Shown: positions 1 to 8,060 of the stretch, piece after piece
Position numbering within the stretch: position 1 is the stretch's first letter
Layout of the letters: the number at the start of each line of letters is the position of its first letter
Origin: Desulfocapsa sp.
Lineage (GTDB): Bacteria; Desulfobacterota; Desulfobulbia; Desulfobulbales; Desulfocapsaceae
Reading direction: 5' to 3'
Assembly (NCBI GenBank): GCA_030638765.1
Contig: DAOWDZ010000033.1
Coordinates: 1 to 23,934 of the forward strand
DNA: 23,934 nucleotides
Notes under the pieces: generated by a model
Database searches by the model: none
The model's input: the letters and a program-made list of their open reading frames with translations, nothing else
Told to the model about the DNA's origin: nothing
Made by a program: the position numbers and the translations under genes

Positions 1-1830
1 AGTCTGCTCTATCGTCACGGCTATTTTTCTCAAATTGTGGATTCAAAAATTGGACAGATATCTCAAAGCGTTGAATGGCACCCTGAAAAAACTCCAGGCC
101 TGTACCCCCTCTGTGATCCTGAAAATCCAGAAGAACCACTGCTTGTTCACATTCCTTTCTTCAACGAATACGATCAGGAGACCATGGCTTCTGCACAGGT
201 CTGGATGAAGATGGAAGTAAATCACAGCCTCGATTATTTTATCCCGGAACTCCTGCTTGACTTCTCACTTGAAGGAAACCCTGCACCCATCCGTGATGCT
301 GCAGGACAACTCTACAACTCAGAATCATCAATCATAAAAGCGACACAGAGAAGAATGCTTGGGACAGGTATTCTCCCTGTTATGGAAGCCATTGGAATTA
401 CTTCACATACCCTGCACCTCAATGAGCAGCACGGTGTGGTGGTAGCCCTGCAGCTGATCGCTGAAGAACTCCAGGTACAACTACAGCACAGTAACCTTTC
501 TGAGGCGTCAAACGAACAGATCATCGTCGCAGCTGATAAGGTTGCAAAAAAACTGGTTTACACCATTCATACCCCGGTGAAAGCTGGACATGACCGTTTC
601 AACAAATCAGTCTATGCGGGAATCAGCCATAAATCATGTCGTCATATCCTTGAATTACTGGCACACGACGACGAAGCACCCCACTCTTATAATTTCACAA
701 CCCTTGCCATGCGTGTAAATCGTACAGCCAACAGTGTCAGCAGGTTGCACAGGGATGTTACTCACAAACAGTTTCCTGATTTTGCAAAAAAAATAACTGC
801 CATCACAAATGGCGTTCATCATCTGACCTGGATCAGTGATGCTCGAGCTGAGCTTTTTGATAATTTTAAAGAACTGGCAAACTGGAGAGACAATCCCGGA
901 GTACTGAAGAATGTAACAAAACTCAAAAACAATCAACTTTTCAGGAGCTATCTCCTTCGAGCCTGGGAAGAGGATTCTGCGATTCTTTATGACTATATCA
1001 ACTCCATGCTCCTTCTCCATCGCAACCAGATGACCACCACCTGGATTGATCCTCCGAATCACTATTCAAACATTATTGACAATGACACCAAACTTACTCC
1101 GGATGTATTTACAGTGGGGTTTGCGAGACGATTCTCCACCTACAAACGTGCTGATCTTATCTTTGACAATATCGACACACTCTGCTCCATTGCAAAGGAT
1201 AATAACTGGCCCATAAATTTTCTGTTTTCAGGAAAAGCTCATCCGGCCGATGAACCGGGAAAATCAGTCATCAAACTTATTCTCGACTACCAGAAGGAAC
1301 TCTATGACAAAAGCAATGGCCTGGTAAATCTTATTTTTATCCCCAACTATGACATGCATATTGCCAAACTGATGGTTGCAGGCGTACACACCTGGCTCAA
1401 CAACCCTAAACGTCCCCTTGAAGCATCGGGAACCAGCGGTATGAAGGCGGCACTAAATGGTGTCCCGAATCTCTCCATTATGGATGGATGGTGGGTGGAG
1501 GGATATCACGATGGTCTCACCGGTTGGAAATTCGGTCATGAAGGACCTGTGGATGATGCAGATCTCAGTGAGTCCCCTGAAGCTTTACTGTATACAGAAG
1601 ATTCTGAATCTTTTTACAAAATGCTTCCTGGAGTTCTTGAAGAATTTTACGAGGACAGTTCCCATTCACGCATAATTGATAAGGCAATTATGAACCTGGC
1701 CCTTAATATACCGATATTTAACACTCACCGGATGGCAGCTGAATATCTCCAGAAATACAAGCTCGAACTCCCTTCTGTACTCCAGACAAGAATGGACAAT
1801 TTCGCAAAACTTTATAATAGTAATGACTGA
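1..1830 (+). CDS. glgP: Alpha-glucan (glycogen/maltodextrin) phosphorylase, 3' part
   Basis: This enzyme releases glucose 1-phosphate from alpha-1,4-glucan ends using phosphate and pyridoxal phosphate, in cytoplasmic glycogen breakdown. The frame is open from base 1 with no stop. The first visible residues, SLLYRHGYFSQ, match the internal active-site region of GT35 phosphorylases, so the true start lies left of the window and the GTG at 37 is not a start. About 609 residues are present. The pyridoxal-binding signature EASGTSGMKAALNG lies near codons 474-487, with the likely Schiff-base Lys at codon 482. It is followed by the GWWVEG form typical of the bacterial/archaeal alpha-glucan phosphorylase subfamily rather than the E. 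coli MalP type. No terminator was seen in the 79 bases before the next gene. The family call is firm; the preferred glucan is not known. Confidence 0.93.
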   Translation, partial: SLLYRHGYFSQIVDSKIGQISQSVEWHPEKTPGLYPLCDPENPEEPLLVHIPFFNEYDQETMASAQVWMKMEVNHSLDYFIPELLLDFSLEGNPAPIRDAAGQLYNSESSIIKATQRRMLGTGILPVMEAIGITSHTLHLNEQHGVVVALQLIAEELQVQLQHSNLSEASNEQIIVAADKVAKKLVYTIHTPVKAGHDRFNKSVYAGISHKSCRHILELLAHDDEAPHSYNFTTLAMRVNRTANSVSRLHRDVTHKQFPDFAKKITAITNGVHHLTWISDARAELFDNFKELANWRDNPGVLKNVTKLKNNQLFRSYLLRAWEEDSAILYDYINSMLLLHRNQMTTTWIDPPNHYSNIIDNDTKLTPDVFTVGFARRFSTYKRADLIFDNIDTLCSIAKDNNWPINFLFSGKAHPADEPGKSVIKLILDYQKELYDKSNGLVNLIFIPNYDMHIAKLMVAGVHTWLNNPKRPLEASGTSGMKAALNGVPNLSIMDGWWVEGYHDGLTGWKFGHEGPVDDADLSESPEALLYTEDSESFYKMLPGVLEEFYEDSSHSRIIDKAIMNLALNIPIFNTHRMAAEYLQKYKLELPSVLQTRMDNFAKLYNSND

Positions 1831-1909
1831 TATTTTGATTGGAACATTTGTAAATATGCTGTAAATTTCAGAAAATCATGAATCACAGCTTACTCCATAG
1901 GAGAATATA

Positions 1910-2338
1910 ATGGCCAAAGCGCATATAAGTGCAACAAATGCCACGGATAAAACAATTCGTGCCATTGACAGAAAACGAGAAAGAGAAAAACGCTTTATCC
2001 TCAACAAAGGTCGTGAAAATGCAGATGAGTTTGCGACCCTTGTAACCCAGCGCCTCATCGACCGGGATGTTCTTGAGATCAACTCTGTGCAGGGCGTTCG
2101 TGATGCCTTTGTTAAGCAGTTAAAAAGTCTTCCCGACATGGAAGAATTTGATATTCAGTTGAAAGTTGCCCCAATTCGTACCCTGGTACCGGATCCAAAC
2201 ATTATCACTCTCTACCTCACTGGATATGTTATTGAAGATCTGATCGAAAACCCCGCCATTGAAGATGTTTTCGGTGAGGATATAGATGTTTACCGCGCCA
2301 TCGATTCGATTTTCAAAGTCTTAAGACCACCGCAGTGA
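1910..2338 (+). CDS. Conserved-looking protein of unknown function, partner of a radical SAM gene
   Basis: I do not recognise this 142-residue protein. It has a very basic N-terminal stretch (RKREREKR near residues 22-29), then a mixed helical/strand region rich in Asp, Glu, Ile and Val. There is no Cys, signal peptide or membrane segment, so it is probably cytoplasmic. The start is supported by AGGAG about eight bases before the ATG. Its last codons overlap the start of the radical SAM gene as GTGA, which implies translational coupling and a shared job. A partner or accessory protein for the radical SAM enzyme is an inference from position only. An RNA-binding or scaffolding role is equally possible given the basic head. 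Confidence 0.75.
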   Translation: MAKAHISATNATDKTIRAIDRKREREKRFILNKGRENADEFATLVTQRLIDRDVLEINSVQGVRDAFVKQLKSLPDMEEFDIQLKVAPIRTLVPDPNIITLYLTGYVIEDLIENPAIEDVFGEDIDVYRAIDSIFKVLRPPQ

Positions 2339-3615
2339 TCCACCCCTCAGGACAACCTTCTCTTGTCTATGCTGATGCTCAGGGAAATATAAAAGATTTC
2401 CCTGACCTTCATGCAGCAGGCATGAGTGCAGGAAACTTTAAACTCCCTGATAAAAAAGATTTTATTCCACTTCCTGAGGGCAGTGAACTGTTCGTCCTCC
2501 CGGGACGCCTCCCCATCGGTTGTGATCAAAGCACGGGAGAACCGCTCCTGCTCGAAGAAGATCCCTATACTGAAAAAAGCATTCAGGCTGTGGCGGCCTT
2601 TATGTCTCCCGCACACACGGCTATCTTAAACAGTGCCTATCAAACCACCGCTGAGGCCCCAAGACTTCCACTGTTTGCCTATACCGCTATAGGCTGGCAT
2701 GATGACAGGTTCTGGACTACAGCCTTTCGCAGCGACGAGGACATACGACAGGACTTTACACAGTTCAATCAGGATGTTATCAATAAAAAAACTGCGAAAA
2801 AGCTTACGCAGAACAAAAACAATCGTCTCATTCAGCACCTGGGAAAATGCTGTCTCACCTACGCCTGCCCGGCAGCAAGAAACTATTTTTTAAACCGTTG
2901 GGAAGCACCATTACCCACTTCTCCAATATGTAATGCCAGATGTGTTGGATGTATTTCCCTCCAGTCCTCAGGCAAATGCTCAGCGACACAGGATAGAATT
3001 CAATTCGTACCAACCCCTGCTGAAATAGGACAGGTGGCCATTCCACATTTACAACAGGCGGAAAGTGCCATTGTCAGTTTTGGCCAGGGCTGTGAAGGTG
3101 AACCGCTTCTTCAAGCTGATACCATTGAAAAATCTATCATTTTAATCCGTAAACAGACGGAAAGAGGAACCATTAACCTGAACTCCAACGCAAGTCTGCC
3201 AAAGGCCATTAAACGTCTTGCAGGGGCAGGACTTGACAGCCTTCGCGTATCCATCAACTCCGCTCAGGAAAAATATCACCACAGATATTACCGACCAAAA
3301 GACTTTTCACTTCCAGATGTTCTTGAATCCATCAGAGTAATGAAAGAAGAAGGTCGCTTTGTCTCACTCAACTATTTTATTCTTCCTGGATTCACTGATA
3401 CCATTCAGGAGTTTGAGGCCTTGAGCAATCTCTTGGTCACCTTTAAGCCTGATCGTATTCAGTTACGAAACTTAAATATGGATCCAGAATGGTACTTAAG
3501 CAGTATTAATCTTGACCAGTCAACACCTGCAATGGGCATGAGACAGTGGATGAAAAAAATAAAAAATAATTTTTCTGAATTAGAACTTGGCTACTATAAC
3601 CCTGCAATTCGTTAG
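2335..3615 (+). CDS. Radical SAM protein with a long N-terminal extension
   Basis: Radical SAM enzymes use a [4Fe-4S] cluster to split S-adenosylmethionine and start radical chemistry. The cluster motif CX3CX2C is visible as CNARCVGC at residues 199-206. It is followed by a gly-rich SFGQGCEGEP segment and the LNSNAS and LDSLRVSIN strands expected of the partial TIM barrel. The first ~190 residues are not a domain I recognise, though they include a Cys cluster (GKCCLTYACPA, about 171-181) that could bind another metal centre. The GTG at 2335 overlaps the upstream TGA, so translation is probably coupled. The substrate is unknown. There is no B12-binding domain and no clear C-terminal SPASM cysteine set, so class assignment beyond radical SAM is not safe. 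Possible roles include peptide or tRNA modification. Confidence 0.85.
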   Translation: MIHPSGQPSLVYADAQGNIKDFPDLHAAGMSAGNFKLPDKKDFIPLPEGSELFVLPGRLPIGCDQSTGEPLLLEEDPYTEKSIQAVAAFMSPAHTAILNSAYQTTAEAPRLPLFAYTAIGWHDDRFWTTAFRSDEDIRQDFTQFNQDVINKKTAKKLTQNKNNRLIQHLGKCCLTYACPAARNYFLNRWEAPLPTSPICNARCVGCISLQSSGKCSATQDRIQFVPTPAEIGQVAIPHLQQAESAIVSFGQGCEGEPLLQADTIEKSIILIRKQTERGTINLNSNASLPKAIKRLAGAGLDSLRVSINSAQEKYHHRYYRPKDFSLPDVLESIRVMKEEGRFVSLNYFILPGFTDTIQEFEALSNLLVTFKPDRIQLRNLNMDPEWYLSSINLDQSTPAMGMRQWMKKIKNNFSELELGYYNPAIR

Positions 3616-3635
3616 GAATACACAACTTTCTCCTT

Positions 3636-3659
3636 AGCCCCTAATTAATGGCTTTTTTT
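3636..3659 (+). terminator. Weak possible terminator after the radical SAM gene
   Basis: A short AGCC/GGCT stem (3636-3639 with 3650-3653) is followed by a run of T residues. Only four base pairs are seen, so this is a weak call, but it sits 20 bases after the stop codon where an end of transcript is expected. Confidence 0.35.
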
Positions 3660-3695
3660 ATTGTTTTCCTATGCAAATAAATTTGCTTTTTTCCC

Positions 3696-3724
3696 TTGAA
3701 AAATGTTTAATCTAGATATACATA
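3696..3724 (+). promoter_or_regulatory. Promoter of the PerR/Fur gene
   Basis: TTGAAA (3696-3701) and TACATA (3719-3724) are separated by 17 bases, a sigma-70-like arrangement. It lies 45 bases before the regulator gene start and directly before the candidate operator at 3731-3745. The -10 match is modest. Confidence 0.5.
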
Positions 3725-3730
3725 TATACC

Positions 3731-3745
3731 CAATAATAATTACCA
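3731..3745 (+). promoter_or_regulatory. PerR-box-like operator
   Basis: CAATAATAATTACCA agrees with the known PerR box TTATAATNATTATAA at most positions, including the central ATAAT-N-ATTA core. It sits just downstream of the -10 element of a PerR/Fur-family gene, where a bound repressor would block transcription, so autoregulation is the natural reading. Family knowledge supports this; binding itself is inferred. Confidence 0.5.
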
Positions 3746-3768
3746 TCAATCTTTTATAGAGAGCTACA

Positions 3769-4185
3769 ATGCAACTTACGCCACAAATGCGATTAACCAC
3801 ACAGCGCCAAATCATCCTCGAAGAACTTGGAAAAGTTACTTCTCATCCTACAGCCAATGAAGTCTATGACATGGTGAGAAAACGTCTTCCTCGCATCGGT
3901 CTTGGAACTGTATACAGAAACCTTGAGCTTATGGCTGAAACCGGAATTATCTTGAAAATCGAAGTCGGTGGTACTCAAAAACGTTTTGATGCAACCATTG
4001 AACCTCATTACCATATCCGCTGTCTGAGTTGCGGTAAGGTTGACGACATAGAACTTCCAGTCATGCCTGATATCAACACAACTGCTGCTGAGATGAGCCA
4101 GTATCAGATTCTTGGTCATCACATTGAATTTTCAGGAATCTGCAGTGAATGCAGTGATTCTGAGCAAGAGGCCATGATTAACTAA
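3769..4185 (+). CDS. perR: Fur-family transcriptional regulator, PerR-like
   Basis: This is a cytoplasmic metal-dependent repressor of 138 residues, normal for the family. The N-terminal winged helix (about 5-75) carries the GLGTVYRNLELM recognition segment (44-55). The C-terminal dimer domain has two CXXC pairs, C85/C88 and C125/C128, forming the structural zinc site that PerR proteins need. Candidate regulatory metal ligands are the PHYH histidines (80-82) and GHH (116-118). In PerR, iron-catalysed oxidation of such histidines releases the protein from DNA under peroxide. The PerR call rests on the two CXXC pairs, the short length and the PerR-box-like operator just upstream; a Fur or Zur role cannot be excluded. 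The peroxide-defence gene rubrerythrin lies about 12 kb away in this window. The RBS is weak (GAGAG). Confidence 0.85.
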   Translation: MQLTPQMRLTTQRQIILEELGKVTSHPTANEVYDMVRKRLPRIGLGTVYRNLELMAETGIILKIEVGGTQKRFDATIEPHYHIRCLSCGKVDDIELPVMPDINTTAAEMSQYQILGHHIEFSGICSECSDSEQEAMIN

Positions 4186-4216
4186 TCATTTCCTTTTCAG
4201 AACCTGTAATAAATAC

Positions 4217-4257
4217 AAAAAAAGGCCCGTGGGATAAAATCCCACGGGCCTTTTTTT
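4217..4257. terminator. Strong bidirectional Rho-independent terminator
   Basis: A perfect 12-bp stem (4224-4235 with 4239-4250, GGCCCGTGGGAT and its complement) with an AAA loop is flanked by seven A on the left and seven T on the right. It can end both the plus-strand PerR gene and the minus-strand tyrS transcript, which converge here. Confidence 0.95.
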
Positions 4258-4283
4258 GCTCTATAGTCTTTCAGATAAACAGA

Positions 4284-5495
4284 TTATTCAAATTGCACTT
4301 TGCAAAAACGACGTTTACCAACCCTAACCAATATTTCCCCTTCAGGGCTGACATTGGCTTTCATATCTGTCACCTTCTTTCCATCAATCGACACAGCATT
4401 CTGCTTAATCATTCGACGCCCATCAGATGTTGATTTAACCATTTCAAGATCAACTAAAAGTTGAGGCAACCAGATATCTTCATCTGCTTTAATGTTCTTT
4501 TCGTCTATATCATCTGGAAGCCCGCCCTTACGAAATACTTTCTCAAAGTTTTCCTCTGCCTGTTTGGCAGCTTCCGTGGAATGAAAACGAGCAGTAATTT
4601 CACGAGCCAATTGTTTCTTAATTTCTTTTGGATGCAGAGCTCCAGATTCCATATCAGCTTTCAAGACAGCAATTTCATCACTGCCCAAATCACTCAACAG
4701 ATCGTAGTAACGAAACATAAGTTCATCGGATGCCGAGAGTACCTTTCCATAAATATCATTGGCAGGTTCTGACACTCCGATATAGTTTCCAAGTGACTTG
4801 CTCATCTTATTTACGCCATCAAGCCCTTCAAGCAGCGGAAGCGTAAGAACAATCTGCGGTGCCTGTCCCCTAGAACGTTGCAAATCACGCCCCATTAACA
4901 GGTTGAACAACTGATCTGTTCCACCGAGTTCAACATCCGCCTCAAGAGCTACGGAATCATACCCCTGAATAAGCGGATACATGAATTCATGTATGGAAAT
5001 GGGATTCCCTTCACGAAACCGGACTTTAAAATCTTCACGTTCAAGCATTCTGGCAACAGTGAGCTCTGAAGCAAGGCGTATCATATCGAAGGAATCAAGC
5101 TTGCCAAGCCATTCAGAATTAAAAACCACCTTTGTTTTTTCAGGATCAAGTATTTTAAATACCTGTTCCTTATAGCTCTCTGCGTTAACTGCTACATCTT
5201 CACGAGTCAGAGCCTTTCTTGTCTCCGATTTCCCAGTTGGATCACCGATCATTCCAGTGAAATCACCAATCAAAAAATAGACATCATGCCCCAAATCCTG
5301 AAAATGTTTTAACTTTTGGAGTAAAACAGTATGCCCGAGATGAAGATCTGGGGCTGTTGGATCAAAACCAGCCTTAACTCGTAATGGAACGCCGGTTTCC
5401 TGAGATTTTTTCAGTTTTTTTACCAGTTCATCATGACTGATACAATCAACTACTCCCCTTTCAATCAGGGCTACTTGCTCTTCAATACTTGCCAT
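4284..5495 (-). CDS. tyrS: Tyrosyl-tRNA synthetase
   Basis: This class I aminoacyl-tRNA synthetase charges tRNA-Tyr in the cytoplasm. The 403-residue length fits bacterial TyrRS. The ATP-binding HIGH motif reads HLGH (52-55) within [10 protein letters not shown], the KMSKS loop is intact at 230-234, and [10 protein letters not shown] (191-200) is part of the tyrosine pocket region. The last ~65 residues form an S4 RNA-binding domain ([15 protein letters not shown]). The [10 protein letters not shown] form places it in the TyrS branch common in Desulfobacterota and some other phyla rather than the E. coli type. It starts 31 bases after the rny stop and has no clear Shine-Dalgarno, so it is probably read from the rny transcript. 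Transcription ends at the 4217-4257 hairpin. Confidence 0.97.
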   Translation of the reverse strand: MASIEEQVALIERGVVDCISHDELVKKLKKSQETGVPLRVKAGFDPTAPDLHLGHTVLLQKLKHFQDLGHDVYFLIGDFTGMIGDPTGKSETRKALTREDVAVNAESYKEQVFKILDPEKTKVVFNSEWLGKLDSFDMIRLASELTVARMLEREDFKVRFREGNPISIHEFMYPLIQGYDSVALEADVELGGTDQLFNLLMGRDLQRSRGQAPQIVLTLPLLEGLDGVNKMSKSLGNYIGVSEPANDIYGKVLSASDELMFRYYDLLSDLGSDEIAVLKADMESGALHPKEIKKQLAREITARFHSTEAAKQAEENFEKVFRKGGLPDDIDEKNIKADEDIWLPQLLVDLEMVKSTSDGRRMIKQNAVSIDGKKVTDMKANVSPEGEILVRVGKRRFCKVQFE

Positions 5496-5526
5496 TTTAT
5501 TCTGTTAACTATTGGAATTATATTTT

Positions 5527-7086
5527 TTATTTTGCGTATTGGACTGCACGGGTTTCCCGTATTACTGTCACACGAATTTGTCCGGGATATGTCAATTTTT
5601 CTTCAATTGATTTAGCAATATCCTGACTAAGTAAAGTCGCTTCACCATCTTTTACTTTTTGTGAATCAACAATAATACGAAGGTCACGGCCAGCCTGAAT
5701 GGCATAGGACTTTTCAACGCCATCAAATTCACTGGCTATCGCCTCAAGATCTTCAAGACGTTTTACATAGGACTGAAGCATTTCTTTTCTGGCACCAGGC
5801 CTTGCTCCTGACAGGGCATCAGCAGACTGCACCAAAACATCCAGCACTGATTGAGGCGGTTGGTCCTCATGATGTGCTCCGATGGCATAAACAACTTCTT
5901 CAGGTTCACCATATTTTTTGGCAAGATCACGACCGATAACGGCATGGGATCCTTCAACCTCATGATCCACAGCTTTTCCTATATCATGGAGCAAACCAGC
6001 ACGTTTAGCCATTTTCACATCGATACCAAGTTCCGCCGCCATGATACCGCACAAAAAGGCAACTTCAAGGGAATGCTGCAATACATTCTGGCCGTAGCTG
6101 GTACGATATTTCAGCCTTCCGAGAAGGTTAATTAATTCAACATGCACGCCGTGGGATCCAACGTCAAAGGTGGCCTGTTCACCAGCCTCCCGCATTACAA
6201 CTTCAAGTTCTTTTGTAACTTTCTCAACAACTTCTTCAACCCGTGCGGGATGAATACGACCGTCATTAATGAGTTGCAACAGGGCAAGACGAGCCACTTC
6301 GCGACGGACAGGATTAAAGCCTGAAAGAATAACAGCTTCCGGAGTATCATCAATGATGATATCAATTCCGGTGGCAGCCTCTATGGCTCTGATATTTCTC
6401 CCTTCACGGCCAATGATACGTCCCTTCATCTCATCATTTGGTAAGGGAACCATGGACACTGTTTTATCGGCTACGTAGTCTCCGGCATATCGTGAGATCG
6501 CGAGGGCAAGGATGTTTTTCCCCTTACGGTCAGCCTCCATTTTCATCTCATTTTCGATGCGCGCCAAACGCTTGGCTGCATCCATTCGAGCCTCACTTTC
6601 AAGGGATTCCATGAGCTTTTGCTTTGCCTCATCCTGACTCAATCCTGAAAGTTTCTCCAATTCATAACGCTGTTTGCCAATAAGACGATCAGCTTCTTTG
6701 TTCTTATCTACTAACGTTACCTCATGTTTTTGCAAATGTTTTAACTGTTGATCCTGGTCGTCCTGACGTTTATCAAGCTTTGTCCATTCCTGTTTCAACT
6801 TGCCTTTCTTTTGTCCAAGGCGCTGTATTTCTTCTTTTAACTCACGTTTTTCTTTGCGAATTTCTTCCTGCGCATTCTGCTTTTGTTTGTGAGCAATATC
6901 CTTGGCTTTCAGCAGAGACTCTTTTTTAATCTGTTCAGCCTGAGAAAGGGCTGTTTCGATGATCTTCTTACCTTGAGAATTAATATTTTCCTGATGCCCT
7001 TCAACGAGACGTCTTCGAAGAAACGCCCCTACAACAATGCCACAGAAAATCCCTGCAACAATATATATAACAACTTGAATTTCCAT
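5527..7086 (-). CDS. rny: Ribonuclease Y
   Basis: RNase Y is a membrane-anchored endonuclease that starts mRNA decay. Domains in order: an N-terminal membrane helix (residues ~3-22), a long charged coiled coil (~30-190), a KH RNA-binding domain with the GxxG loop [13 protein letters not shown] (~224-236), and an HD domain with H338, the H367-D368 pair in LLHDIGKA and the HH pair at 405-406. At 519 residues it has the family length. I start it at the ATG whose 5' base is 7086, because GGAG lies eight bases before it. An upstream in-frame GTG at 7107 has no such site. The next gene, tyrS, follows after 31 bases. A YmdB-type phosphoesterase often found between the two is missing here. Confidence 0.97.
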   Translation of the reverse strand: MEIQVVIYIVAGIFCGIVVGAFLRRRLVEGHQENINSQGKKIIETALSQAEQIKKESLLKAKDIAHKQKQNAQEEIRKEKRELKEEIQRLGQKKGKLKQEWTKLDKRQDDQDQQLKHLQKHEVTLVDKNKEADRLIGKQRYELEKLSGLSQDEAKQKLMESLESEARMDAAKRLARIENEMKMEADRKGKNILALAISRYAGDYVADKTVSMVPLPNDEMKGRIIGREGRNIRAIEAATGIDIIIDDTPEAVILSGFNPVRREVARLALLQLINDGRIHPARVEEVVEKVTKELEVVMREAGEQATFDVGSHGVHVELINLLGRLKYRTSYGQNVLQHSLEVAFLCGIMAAELGIDVKMAKRAGLLHDIGKAVDHEVEGSHAVIGRDLAKKYGEPEEVVYAIGAHHEDQPPQSVLDVLVQSADALSGARPGARKEMLQSYVKRLEDLEAIASEFDGVEKSYAIQAGRDLRIIVDSQKVKDGEATLLSQDIAKSIEEKLTYPGQIRVTVIRETRAVQYAK

Positions 7087-7107
7087 AATATTTCTCCGTT
7101 TCGACAC

Positions 7108-7465
7108 AACTAACTAAAGCAGTGGAACTAAAGTCAAGGGGGAGAAAATCCCCTTAGGAAAAGGGGATTAAAGAAAAAAAGGACACAGCGCAATACAATA
7201 ATGTCGTCATCAAGTATAAAAAAACACTCTCAATGACCAGACTATGAAGCAAACGCAATTTCTTATATTCAATCTGCTATACGAACAAAAAAAACAGCTA
7301 AAACACATACATGACGTACTTATGAAATTCCAGTCTTTTCCTACTTTCCCGTAAAATTGATTTTTCTATTTTCTCAGTATGTTCACTCTAGTCTTTTATA
7401 CAAAAAACAGAACATACGATCTTACGAGATACAATACGCACAAATATGTATTTTCTTCTATATGT
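7108..7465 (-). other. rny 5' leader and AT-rich gap
   Basis: This stretch holds no convincing gene on either strand. On the minus strand it would be the leader or promoter region of rny. A TATACT element (complement of 7213-7218) is a possible -10 box but has no good -35. The one clear structure is the hairpin at 7147-7169, listed separately. The rest is AT-rich with scattered T runs. Confidence 0.5.
7147..7169 (-). promoter_or_regulatory. Hairpin in the rny leader, possible attenuator
   Basis: A perfect 9-bp inverted repeat (AATCCCCTT 7147-7155 and AAGGGGATT 7161-7169) with a 5-base loop lies about 60 bases before the rny start. On the minus strand its last stem bases run into a short TTTT stretch, so it resembles a weak intrinsic terminator. 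It could attenuate rny, end an upstream transcript, or protect a processed 5' end. Confidence 0.45.
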
Positions 7466-7493
7466 AAAAACGGCTTTCCTTTTGAAAAGCCGT
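7466..7493 (-). terminator. Rho-independent terminator ending the zapB-zapA-6S transcript
   Basis: Read on the minus strand, an 8-bp stem ACGGCTTT/AAAGCCGT (7493-7486 with 7477-7470) with an 8-base loop is followed directly by five T. The plus-strand side has no T run, so it acts on minus-strand transcripts. It separates the structured RNA segment from the rny leader. Confidence 0.75.
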
Positions 7494-7661
7494 CAGACAG
7501 TTGATATAGACAGACTTTCTCTTCCTATTTTTTTCTTCCTTCCAGTAACTCTATATTCCAACCGCAGTTAATTCTGCCGGTAATTTCCGAAAGCCAACAC
7601 ATACGCTGCAAAAGCTTTTCGGAATATGCAAACAGAACGATAACAAGAAGGTACCGTTCTG
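7494..7661 (-). ncRNA. Structured RNA segment of unknown kind downstream of 6S RNA
   Basis: On the minus strand, between the 6S candidate and the terminator at 7466-7493, three further hairpins follow one another. They are CAGAACGGTA with TATCGTTCTG (7661-7652 with 7642-7633, one G·U), TTCCGAAAAGC with GCTTTCGGAA (7624-7614 with 7594-7585, one bulge), and CCGGCAG with CTGCGG (7580-7574 with 7567-7562). The single-stranded parts carry several GGA triplets, including GGAAGGAAG and AGGAAG. No reading frame here is convincing. It may be a 3' trailer of the 6S transcript or a separate small RNA. The GGA repeats resemble CsrA/RsmA-binding sites, but that is only a suggestion. Confidence 0.4.
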
Positions 7662-7669
7662 ATAATAAA

Positions 7670-7850
7670 TTAATTTCCCCACCCTGCCGTGTCGCCAGGA
7701 ACGTTAAACCTATAGTATAGGTGGGCAGACTCATGCAACCAGCAGGGAATTCGCAAGCGATTTTCCATTCAGATGCAGAGGAGTTACCCTTTTTAAGAGA
7801 GTTGGCTCAACAACACTGAGGATCACAAACAGGCCAGGGAAAACTTTAAA
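7670..7850 (-). ncRNA. ssrS: 6S RNA candidate (RNA polymerase-binding regulatory RNA)
   Basis: 6S RNA mimics an open promoter, binds sigma-70 RNA polymerase and is transcribed to short product RNAs. On the minus strand the 5' arm UUUCCCUGGCCUG pairs with the 3' arm CAGGGUGGGGAAA, and pairing continues inward (GUG with CAC), giving the long closing stem. The 5' side of the presumed central bubble has UUGAGCCAA, resembling E. coli CUGAGCCGA. The 3' side has a small hairpin ACCUAUA/UAUAGGU at the same place as the E. coli bubble hairpin. The apical arm folds as GGAAAAUCGC with GCGAAUUCC. Length is about 180 nt, as in E. coli. The position directly downstream of zapA matches known ssrS gene order. 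Ends are estimated to within about 10 bases. I made the call by eye without a covariance model. Confidence 0.72.
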
Positions 7851-7859
7851 TTCTTTCTA

Positions 7860-7887
7860 TATATACAAGTATAGCAAAATTCTTCAA
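7860..7887 (-). promoter_or_regulatory. Promoter of the 6S RNA candidate
   Basis: On the minus strand TTGAAG (7887-7882) and TATATA (7865-7860) are 16 bases apart. This predicts a start near 7853, just before the closing stem of the 6S candidate. A second TATACT lies within the spacer. Confidence 0.5.
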
Positions 7888-7892
7888 AAAAA

Positions 7893-8060
7893 TCATTCTA
7901 TCTTACTATTTTCTAAAAAATTATAACCAGCACCTTGATTTGTAACTTTTGCATCTACCCAAATAAACATGGGTTGAAAGACAATTTCCCCAGAAGGAAT
8001 ATCTGCCGCATTTGCAAATGACACTGTGCCAAACAATACAAAACTGCTTATCGTTCCTTC
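7893..8060 (-). pseudogene. Possible remnant or tiny secreted protein after zapA
   Basis: On the minus strand a frame open from a stop at 8063-8061 to a stop at 7895-7893 reads like a coding region. It has a hydrophobic SSFVLFGTVSFANAAD segment resembling the end of a signal peptide with an A-x-A cleavage site. This is followed by IPSGEIVFQPMFIWVDAK and GAGYNFLENSK, like the start of an outer-membrane beta-barrel protein. There is no ATG or GTG at a useful place (only TTG codons), no charged signal-peptide head, and the frame ends after about 48 codons. A 5' fragment of a decayed gene is the best reading; chance is possible. Confidence 0.25.

Noticed and set aside
655..1062. A 135-codon minus-strand frame inside the phosphorylase gene
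   Set aside because: It is antisense to a strongly conserved enzyme frame and has no ribosome site or recognisable domain.
7525..7734. A 69-codon minus-strand frame after zapA
   Set aside because: It overlaps the 3' half of the 6S RNA candidate and the following hairpins; no ribosome site and no family resemblance.
7670..7850. SRP RNA, tmRNA or RNase P RNA as alternative identity of the structured region
   Set aside because: The SRP GGAAG/AGCAG loop core, the tmRNA tag frame and the RNase P GAGGAAAGTCC start are all absent; the long-hairpin-with-bubble layout fits 6S instead.
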